NCBI GenBank assembly: GCA_963674475.2
Contig: CAXXFQ010000034.1
Coordinates: 1 to 11,142, forward strand
From: CAXXFQ01 sp963674475
GTDB taxonomy: Bacteria > Planctomycetota > Planctomycetia > Pirellulales > Thermoguttaceae
DNA length: 11,142 nucleotides
Direction of reading: 5' to 3'
In this document: in pieces, positions 1-6,076 of the stretch
Numbering within the stretch: the first letter of the stretch is position 1
Layout: each line of letters opens with the position of its first letter
Made by a program: the position numbers and the translations under genes
Notes under the pieces: generated by a model
What the model saw: the letters and a program-made list of their open reading frames with translations, nothing else
Database searches by the model: none
What the model was told of the DNA's origin: nothing

Positions 1-1200
1 CATAAAATGTGCTGCCACCGGATAAAATGTCCACTGTCCCGCTGTTCGCGTCAAACATCACCAGACTGTTGCGCACCGTGAAGATATCATTATTTATCAA
101 TGACCCGCCGATATTCACCGTATTGTTTTCCCCGTTCTTTGTATCCAATGTCCCGCCCGTGATGGTCAATGACCCGTCCGCGTCAAAGGCGTCTTCCAAT
201 TCAAACGTCGCCCCGCCGCCCCCGTCATTGATGATCACATCGTAAAACGCGCTGCCGTTGGATAATATGTCCACCGTCCCGCTGTTCGCGTCAAACGTCA
301 CCGTGCTGTTATTGGCGCTAAAGGTATCGTTGTTACTCCAATTCCCGCCGACCGTAACTGTATTGCTCTCCGCCGCCTTGGTGTCTAACGTCCCGCCCGT
401 GATCGTCAAATTCGCGTCCACGTCCAGCGCGTCTTCCAGCTCAAACGTGGCCCCGCCGCCCCCGTCATTAAAGACTACATCATAAAACGTGCTGCCGTTG
501 GATAATATGTCCACCGTCCCGCTGTTCGCGTCAAACGTCACCAGACTGTTGCGGACCGTGAAGGTATCGTTATTTATCAATGACCCGCCGATATTCACCG
601 AGTTGTTTTCCCCGTTCTTTGTATCCAATGTCCCGCCCGTGATGGTCAATGACCCGTCCGCGTCAAACGCGTCTTCCAGCTCATACGTCGCCCCGCCGCC
701 CCCGTCATTGATGATCACATCGTAAAACGCATTGCCGTTGGATAATATGTCCACCGTCCCGCTGTTCGCGTCAAACGTCACTTGGCCGTTTCGGGGCTCA
801 AAGGTGTCATTGTTGGTCCAGGTCCCGCTGAGCGTGATCGCGTTGTTCTCTCCGCTCTTGGCATCCAGGGTCCCGCCCGTGATCGTCAAGCTCGCTTCCA
901 CGTCCAGCGCGTCTTCCAATTCAAACGTCGCCCCGCCGCCCCCGTCATTAAAGACCAAATCATAAAACGTGCTGCCACCGGATAAAATGTCCACCGTCCC
1001 GCTGTTCGCGTCAAACGTCACCAGACTGTTGCGCACCGTGAAGGTATCGTTATTCGTCAATGATCCGCCGATATTCAGGCTGTTGTTCTCGCCGCTCTTC
1101 GTGTCCAATGTCCCGCCGGTAATCGTTAAGGAACCGTCTATATCCAGATTGTCTTCTATTTCCACTGTCAAAGCTGTCCCGCCGTCATCAATGACCAGAT
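1..1200 (-). repeat. Five 240-bp tandem repeats in a 480-bp higher-order pattern
   Basis: Copies begin at 1, 241, 481, 721 and 961, and each encodes 80 residues of the beta-solenoid protein. Odd copies (1, 481, 961) resemble each other more than their neighbours: by eye, 1-240 and 481-720 differ at about 16 positions (about 93% identical). The even copies (241, 721) share features such as FND and LDV/E where the odd copies have IND and FDA. The period is therefore really 480 bp. All five copies keep TFDANSGTVDIL almost unchanged, and the first four keep a DGGGGAT segment. The copy at 961 diverges in its last 60 bp. A degenerate sixth copy is visible at about 1201-1340 (SSGTVDI, GGSLTI). The array probably continues beyond position 1, since copy 1 is not decayed at the edge. 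Confidence 0.93.
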
Positions 1201-3382
1201 TGTATAAGGCATAGGACCCGTCGGTAACGATATCTACGGTCCCGCTTGATCCGTCAAAGGTCACCGTCGATTGGTCCTGGGTGAAAGTCGCCCCTGAGTT
1301 GATGGTCAAAGAACCGCCCAAATTGATTTGGGTTTCGTCTACTTCGACATCATCTGTACAATCAAGCGTCCCGTTAACTGTGATATCCCCGCTGATATCA
1401 AGGTCATACCCGTTGGTATAAAAATAATCTCCGGCGCTGATAGTCAGGGAATCGGCTGTAAAATCCGAGGCCAAGTTGATTGTATCCGGCGAAGACCCGA
1501 TCGTGACATTCCCGAAATTAAAACCGGTTGAATTATCCGTGTATGTCAAATCTCCGTCGAAAGTTACCGTCCCTGTCCCCGGGGTTGCGGATCCATTCGC
1601 CCCGATTGTGATATTCCCGGCAATGTTAACATTATTATCATTAGTATCCATGTCCAAGATACCCGCGGTCAAGGTGAACTCTCCATCAACATCCAAATTG
1701 CTAACGGTCCGGAAAGTGACGCCATTGCTGTTGATCGTCAAATCATCATAGGTCCAGTTCTTTAAATCATACGGGCCGGAACCTCCCTGAAAGATGACGG
1801 TGGCTCCGGTCTGCAGGCTCGGGGCTGTCACGGTTTCATCCCCGTCGAGATATAAAATCCCGCCATTTTCAACCGTAACGCCTCCCGCAGCGCTGAGGTT
1901 TTCTCCGTTCAGATCATAACTCCCCTCTTCAATAGTTAAAGACCCTGAGCCGGTAATAGTAATCGGGCCGGACTGCGTGACCGTGCCGCTCGTTTTGTTC
2001 ACCTTGATGGGTATGCCAAGTTCTCCTGAAGGATGGCTGATGGTTTGCGCACCAGTCCCGTTTAAGACCAAGGTAATATCTGTATCGTCCATGCGGGTCG
2101 AATTACCGCTCGGGTTAAAATCAAAAGCGCCGGCGACGTTGATCGTGATCGCGGCCGAGGCGTCAACGTCAACCGTCCCGGTCCCGCTTTCATTATCAAC
2201 ATCCAAATCACCGTTGACCGTAAACCCGTCGGCCAAAACAATGGACGAGCCTCCGTCCAGGACAATCTCCAAATCATTAAAAGTGACGCCGCCGGTCGTG
2301 ATGATCTCGTCGTTCTCCGCTGAAAAGCGCACGGTGGCCCCGCGGACTTGAAATGTGCCCGAATTCGTAAAAGTGGTTAAAAATGTTGGGTTATAATCAT
2401 TATTCGTGAGATCCAAGGTGTCGCCGGCCGTAATCGTCACCGGCCCCTCAAAGATAACATCTGAACCTAGCTCGACCGAGTTCGACGTTTTATTAATGTT
2501 AATGCCTGATTTTAAATAGCCGCCCGTCCAATTCTGGGTTATTGCCTGGGTATTGCCTCCGGCCATATCGATGGTCAAATTAGAATTACCGATATCAATT
2601 ATAGAGGACGTCGCTGCCCCGTTGATCGTGAGATCACCGTTTAAGGTAATCGTGCGCGTCCCGGTGGGCAGGATGGAAAACCAGGAGAATCCGCCGCCGC
2701 TTTTATCAAAGATCAGGTCATGGGCTACCGTGAAATCATCTTCGAGCGTGACCTGCGGGTCCCCGAACATGGCCGTCATGGCATTATCAAAAGTCACATC
2801 ATAAAAAGTAGCGCCGTTAGCTGAGATCTGATCTCCGGTCGTATTGAATTCAAACTGAACCGACCCGTTATTATGGCTGAAGCTGCCCGTACCGGAAATC
2901 GTGAAATTATCCTGAATCGAGAGCGTGCCGGATGTACTTGTAAAAGATCCGCCGCTAAGGGTGAAATCACCATTGATATCGATGGTTTGGGTGCTCCCGC
3001 TAAACGTTCCATCAGCCTGAATAAAATCATCATTGCCCACTGTCATGGTCCGGCCATTAAGGTCAAAGGTCCCGGTGTAGCCGCTATTCATCTGGAAACC
3101 CGAGACATCCACGGCGGCATCGGCCGTACAACTGCTGGTTTCCGTGCCGTTGAAGATGGCGATATCGCTGCTGCCCGGGACACTTCCCCCGGACCAGTTG
3201 TTCCCATTATTCCATAAACCATCTCCATCGGAATTGTCCCAGGTGATATTAGCCGCTCTGGCTGCGGGAAGGAAGAAAAAAAGGGTCATCAACAGCATGA
3301 CAACCGAAAGGACTACAGAAGATACATACCGAGTGAAGATATTCTGCGGATTTCTAGAGTATTTATATGAGTATGAAGACAT
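1..3382 (-). CDS. Giant secreted beta-solenoid repeat protein (5' part; continues past position 1)
   Basis: The minus-strand frame is open from an ATG at 3382 to the window edge, giving 1127 visible residues and no stop. An in-frame TAG directly precedes the ATG, so this is the most upstream start; no convincing Shine-Dalgarno is visible. The N-terminus is a Sec-type signal peptide: basic stretch, then a hydrophobic core (about residues 20-40, SVVLSVVMLLMTLFFFL), then a likely cut after AARA. The rest is low-complexity and rich in Gly, Asn, Asp, Thr and Ser, with short alternating strands such as GSLTITGGTLD, VTFDANSGTVDIL and FYDVVFND. This pattern is typical of right-handed beta-helix surface proteins (filamentous-haemagglutinin or autotransporter-like). 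Only two cysteines appear in the visible part. From about 1340 to the edge it becomes regular 80-residue units. The end is missing, so the anchor (autotransporter barrel, sorting signal or other) is unknown. An exported surface role is inferred; no enzymatic motif was recognised. Confidence 0.85.
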   Translation of the reverse strand, partial: MSSYSYKYSRNPQNIFTRYVSSVVLSVVMLLMTLFFFLPAARAANITWDNSDGDGLWNNGNNWSGGSVPGSSDIAIFNGTETSSCTADAAVDVSGFQMNSGYTGTFDLNGRTMTVGNDDFIQADGTFSGSTQTIDINGDFTLSGGSFTSTSGTLSIQDNFTISGTGSFSHNNGSVQFEFNTTGDQISANGATFYDVTFDNAMTAMFGDPQVTLEDDFTVAHDLIFDKSGGGFSWFSILPTGTRTITLNGDLTINGAATSSIIDIGNSNLTIDMAGGNTQAITQNWTGGYLKSGININKTSNSVELGSDVIFEGPVTITAGDTLDLTNNDYNPTFLTTFTNSGTFQVRGATVRFSAENDEIITTGGVTFNDLEIVLDGGSSIVLADGFTVNGDLDVDNESGTGTVDVDASAAITINVAGAFDFNPSGNSTRMDDTDITLVLNGTGAQTISHPSGELGIPIKVNKTSGTVTQSGPITITGSGSLTIEEGSYDLNGENLSAAGGVTVENGGILYLDGDETVTAPSLQTGATVIFQGGSGPYDLKNWTYDDLTINSNGVTFRTVSNLDVDGEFTLTAGILDMDTNDNNVNIAGNITIGANGSATPGTGTVTFDGDLTYTDNSTGFNFGNVTIGSSPDTINLASDFTADSLTISAGDYFYTNGYDLDISGDITVNGTLDCTDDVEVDETQINLGGSLTINSGATFTQDQSTVTFDGSSGTVDIVTDGSYALYNLVIDDGGTALTVEIEDNLDIDGSLTITGGTLDTKSGENNSLNIGGSLTNNDTFTVRNSLVTFDANSGTVDILSGGSTFYDLVFNDGGGGATFELEDALDVEASLTITGGTLDAKSGENNAITLSGTWTNNDTFEPRNGQVTFDANSGTVDILSNGNAFYDVIINDGGGGATYELEDAFDADGSLTITGGTLDTKNGENNSVNIGGSLINNDTFTVRNSLVTFDANSGTVDILSNGSTFYDVVFNDGGGGATFELEDALDVDANLTITGGTLDTKAAESNTVTVGGNWSNNDTFSANNSTVTFDANSGTVDILSNGSAFYDVIINDGGGGATFELEDAFDADGSLTITGGTLDTKNGENNTVNIGGSLINNDIFTVRNSLVMFDANSGTVDILSGGSTFY

Positions 3383-3683
3383 CTATTGGACTTTTTATCG
3401 TTTGTTATATTTATAGTCATATTATATAAGGCTTATGAAATAATTTTATGTATAAATAGATTTTTTTTTAAGGTCTTAAACGCCCGGCAGAAGCCTGGCC
3501 AGGGGGAAAGCTCGAGGATCATAATGATTATTTTGAGAAAACAAACCTTTTTATTTTCAAACGTTTTTAAGCCTGCTTTAAAGAAAGCCTAATTGATCCG
3601 GGATGAGAATATATTGCCTTGTTCAATCTATACACACTGTTTTTTCAGGTTTTACAGATTTGATGCGATGAGGGCTCCTGCCG
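3383..3683. other. AT-rich intergenic gap with a GC-rich island
   Basis: No gene is supported here. On the minus strand a perfect -10 hexamer TATAAT lies at 3426-3421, about 40 bp before the start of the repeat protein, but no good -35 is found at 16-18 bp. A GC-rich island (about 3480-3518) stands out from AT-rich flanks. It contains the 10-bp palindrome CCTGGCCAGG (3494-3503) and a small hairpin, GGC-AGAA-GCC. A weak hairpin GCTTT-AAAG-AAAGC lies near 3574-3587. None matches a riboswitch class I know, and no hairpin plus T-tract follows the thiolase stop. Confidence 0.5.
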
Positions 3684-4835
3684 TCAGGATACAGATTCGA
3701 TGATAAGCGCGATAACACCCCCGCCCCCAAAGGAAATGCAGGCCAGGCCTTTGGAAAGTTGTTTCGTCTTTAACCCATGGACCAAGGTGACTAAGACGCG
3801 TGTTCCGGCGGCCCCTAAGGGATGACCGAGGGCGATATCCCCGCCGAACAGATTTAACCGTTCTTCCGGAAGATCTAAGGTCTGTTTGGTCAACAGGACC
3901 TGGGCGGCGAAGGCCTCTGTAATCTCAAACAGATCAATATCTTTTAATCCTAAATCACACTTTTTCAAACAAGCCTGGATGGCGGCGACATCGGATTCAA
4001 AGGATACTTTCGGGTCGACCATGGTGGTGAAGAAACTCAAGATTCTTGCCTTGGGTTTTATTTTATGTTTTTTGATGAAGGAGGAAGAACCGACGGCTAA
4101 TAAAGCGGCTCCGTCAGCCGGCGAACAGGCCGTGGCCGCGGTGACCCGCCCATTTTTCTTAAAAACCGGGGGTAAGGATTTGAGCCGGGCTAAGGTCAGA
4201 TTGGCCCGGGGCTTATCATCCAGCGTGAGCCGGCCTTTTTGCGGGTGACGCAAAGGGTAAATCTCTTCAGAGAAAAAATCCCGGCGGGCAGCCACGGCCT
4301 TTTGATGGCTGCTTAAGGCAAACTTTTCTTGTTGTAGCCGGGTGATCCGGTGCCGGCGGCATAATCCTTCCACTAATTCCCCCATAGACTTTTGGGTCAT
4401 CTGACAATATAAACCATCCCAAAAGGCGCTGTCCTTCTGCTCAGCCGGGTCCTCTGTGGCGAACAAAGGACTGTGGCTCACGCTCTCCGTTCCGCCGACC
4501 AACATATAATGCGCTTGGCCGGCCTGGATCGAGCGGATCCCTAAAGATAAAGCCAATAAGCCGGATCCGCAGACATAATTGACGGTGTAAGCCGGAATAT
4601 GCTGGGGCAATTTGGCCATGTGCGCGGCCTGGCGTGCCAAATTCTGGCCGGTTCCAGCGCTGACCACGTTACCGATGACGACTTCATCGATCAGTTGGGG
4701 ATCGAAGGAAATCCGTTGGGTCAAGCCTGTTAAAAGATGGGCGGCGAGTTGGACGGCATTAAAATCACGCAGTGTTTTATGCCGGCCTCCGATCGGGGTG
4801 CGTAAACCATCGACAATATAAACTTCTGGATTCAA
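3684..4835 (-). CDS. Thiolase (acetyl-CoA acetyltransferase family) with altered catalytic residues
   Basis: This 383-residue protein has full thiolase length and both thiolase halves. The frame is open from a TTG at 4856, but I place the start at the TTG at 4835. An AAAGGAAG Shine-Dalgarno (4848-4841) sits 5 bp upstream of it, and it gives the usual thiolase N-terminus MNPEVYIVDGLRTPIG. The acyl-accepting cysteine is present as C89 in NYVCGSG, and GHPLGA supplies the catalytic His (H338). Two other conserved positions differ: the usual NEAF reads TEAF (T306), and the usual CIGGG reads SFGGG (S368), with a Cys two residues earlier (C366). Thiolases normally condense or cleave acyl-CoA units, using the second Cys as the acid/base. 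Whether this enzyme still does so is uncertain. It lies 17 bp after the preceding gene, so the two are probably cotranscribed. The family call is firm; degradative or biosynthetic direction cannot be told. Confidence 0.9.
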   Translation of the reverse strand: MNPEVYIVDGLRTPIGGRHKTLRDFNAVQLAAHLLTGLTQRISFDPQLIDEVVIGNVVSAGTGQNLARQAAHMAKLPQHIPAYTVNYVCGSGLLALSLGIRSIQAGQAHYMLVGGTESVSHSPLFATEDPAEQKDSAFWDGLYCQMTQKSMGELVEGLCRRHRITRLQQEKFALSSHQKAVAARRDFFSEEIYPLRHPQKGRLTLDDKPRANLTLARLKSLPPVFKKNGRVTAATACSPADGAALLAVGSSSFIKKHKIKPKARILSFFTTMVDPKVSFESDVAAIQACLKKCDLGLKDIDLFEITEAFAAQVLLTKQTLDLPEERLNLFGGDIALGHPLGAAGTRVLVTLVHGLKTKQLSKGLACISFGGGGVIALIIESVS

Positions 4836-4840
4836 TCTGT

Positions 4841-4848
4841 CTTCCTTT
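4841..4848 (-). promoter_or_regulatory. Ribosome binding site deciding the thiolase start
   Basis: AAAGGAAG on the minus strand lies 5 bp before the TTG at 4835. It lies downstream of the alternative TTG at 4856, which has no comparable site, so the shorter protein is favoured. Confidence 0.65.
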
Positions 4849-4852
4849 AGTA

Positions 4853-5953
4853 TCAAACTAAATTGAGGATAGCTTCAACATCCACATATTCTTTGACGAG
4901 CCGGGCGGCTTCATGAATTTTTTCCTTATCGGTTTTCTGAATTTTACAGGTTAAATTCTCCAACTCAGCGGCAACGTCGTAAGTGTCTTTATCTGTCAGC
5001 AAGATCGGGATCTGACTCATTTCGAGCAATTCCATGATTTCCAGGCTGGGCCGTAAGCCCCCGGTCAGAATGATCCCGGAGATCTTATCCCCCTTCCCGC
5101 GCGTCAGGTGCGAACTGACGGCTAAAAGAATATTGTCGACGCGGTCTCCGGAGGTCAATACCAGGGTGCCTTTATTTAAATGGTGAATCATATGGCGCGG
5201 CTCCATGGCCGCGACAAAGGCGTCTTTGATGCGACGGTTGAGGTTCTCCTTCCCGCATAACAAGTCCAGGCCGAGCGCGGATTGTATCTGGGCCACGGTC
5301 GGATCGCTTAAAAGCTGTTTGGCGGGTAAAACTCCGAAAAGACGCAGGCCCTTGTTCTTCAGGCCTTTTTGCAATATCTTTTTAATCTCCGCGTATTTTT
5401 CCTGGATAACTTTGTTAATAATCACCCCGATCACTTCGACATTTTTCAGGTCAAATAAGGCCTTGTTCAGCATAATCTCATCGATGCTCTTGCCGACGCC
5501 GCCTTCGCTGACAATGATCACTTTAGACTGCAATAATTCGGCGACATCCGCGTTGGAAACGTCAATCACCGAACCGACCCCGGCGTGACCGGTGCCCTCA
5601 ACGATCATAACCTCTTTCCCGCGGCTCAATTTTCGATAAGAATCAACGATCTTTTTGACGAACATGTCTTTATCCGGATGTTCGATATATTTTTTCGTGA
5701 ACCCCCGGGCGATCGTGACCGGGCTCATCTCTTTGAATCTTTTTTCGCAATGGAACACTTCCCCGATCAAATAGGAATCCTTATCGATCTTGACATTCCC
5801 CACGTTGACATATTTTTGGCCGACGGGTTTGATAAAGGCGGTCTTGATTTTCTTTTCTTTAAAAGCTTGATACAAACCGAGCGAGATCGTCGTCTTGCCC
5901 GTGTCTTGCCGAATGGAAGACAGAAAAATATTTCTAAAATGTTTTTTAAGCAT
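4853..5953 (-). CDS. Phosphotransacetylase N-terminal-like protein (BioD-like P-loop plus DRTGG domain)
   Basis: I chose the ATG at 5953 (366 residues): a GAAGG site sits 7 bp upstream, and the protein then opens directly on the first beta strand (RNIFLSSIRQDTGKTT). An upstream TTG at 6019 would add 22 unlikely residues. Residues 8-30 carry a BioD-type P-loop (S13 to GKT at 19-21). EGTGH at 119-123 and GVIINKV near 176-182 are typical of the dethiobiotin synthetase-like AAA_26 fold. A DRTGG domain follows (about 222-330, with SGDRVD and ISGIILTGG). This two-domain arrangement is the N-terminal part of long phosphotransacetylases; the catalytic acetyltransferase domain is absent. In Pta that region is regulatory, so a nucleotide-binding sensor or regulator is one possibility, but the function of stand-alone versions is not known to me. 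The thiolase follows after 17 bp, which suggests a link to acyl-CoA metabolism. Confidence 0.8.
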   Translation of the reverse strand: MLKKHFRNIFLSSIRQDTGKTTISLGLYQAFKEKKIKTAFIKPVGQKYVNVGNVKIDKDSYLIGEVFHCEKRFKEMSPVTIARGFTKKYIEHPDKDMFVKKIVDSYRKLSRGKEVMIVEGTGHAGVGSVIDVSNADVAELLQSKVIIVSEGGVGKSIDEIMLNKALFDLKNVEVIGVIINKVIQEKYAEIKKILQKGLKNKGLRLFGVLPAKQLLSDPTVAQIQSALGLDLLCGKENLNRRIKDAFVAAMEPRHMIHHLNKGTLVLTSGDRVDNILLAVSSHLTRGKGDKISGIILTGGLRPSLEIMELLEMSQIPILLTDKDTYDVAAELENLTCKIQKTDKEKIHEAARLVKEYVDVEAILNLV

Positions 5954-5978
5954 GGCCTGGCCTTCGTTATAAAAAGGT

Positions 5979-6014
5979 AAAAAAAAGAGACAGTTACGCG
6001 AAAAGGAAACTGTC
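5979..6014 (-). terminator. Rho-independent terminator after the GH65 gene
   Basis: On the minus strand a perfect 7-bp stem GACAGTT/AACTGTC (6014-6008 with 5995-5989) encloses a 12-nt loop and is followed 2 nt later by eight T residues (5986-5979). It begins 34 bp after the GH65 stop codon. The stem is not GC-rich, so read-through is plausible. Confidence 0.75.
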
Positions 6015-6021
6015 AGCAAAC

Positions 6022-6039
6022 GCCATTAAGCCTAATGGC
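6022..6039 (-). other. Second hairpin between the GH65 stop and the terminator
   Basis: A perfect 7-bp inverted repeat GCCATTA/TAATGGC with a 4-nt loop lies 9 bp beyond the GH65 stop and 7 bp before the terminator stem. No T-tract follows. It may protect the 3' end of the GH65 message or act in a leader for the next gene. Confidence 0.5.
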
Positions 6040-6047
6040 TAGTTTTC

Positions 6048-6076
6048 ATTATAGTGAAAAGATCTGGGGCCGTCTA
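6048..6076 (-). promoter_or_regulatory. Candidate sigma-70-type promoter in the 3' end of the GH65 gene
   Basis: The minus strand has a perfect -10 TATAAT at 6053-6048 and, 17 bp upstream, TAGACG (6076-6071), a 4/6 match to the -35. Transcription would start near 6041, giving a leader of about 90 nt that contains both hairpins before the Pta-N-like gene at 5953. This is a sequence match only. Confidence 0.4.

Noticed and set aside
1..1200. CRISPR array or intergenic satellite
   Set aside because: Units are 240 bp without spacer structure and are fully coding in one continuous minus-strand frame.
9..1751. Series of plus-strand open frames of 67-91 codons with similar products
   Set aside because: They recur every 240 bp because they are antisense shadows of the repeat array; the minus frame is continuous, has a signal peptide and reads as a coherent beta-solenoid.
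3144..3592. Two plus-strand open frames across the start of the giant protein and the intergenic gap
   Set aside because: One overlaps the signal peptide region antisense; both give hydrophobic or low-complexity products from AT-rich DNA without a ribosome site.
3670..3692. CCTG-CCGT-CAGG inverted repeat at the thiolase stop as a terminator
   Set aside because: Stem is only 4 bp and no T-tract follows.
3886..4248. 120-codon plus-strand open frame inside the thiolase gene
   Set aside because: Antisense to a clear thiolase; product has no recognisable motif.
5585..5980. 131-codon plus-strand open frame opposite the Pta-N-like gene
   Set aside because: Antisense shadow of a gene with P-loop and DRTGG motifs.
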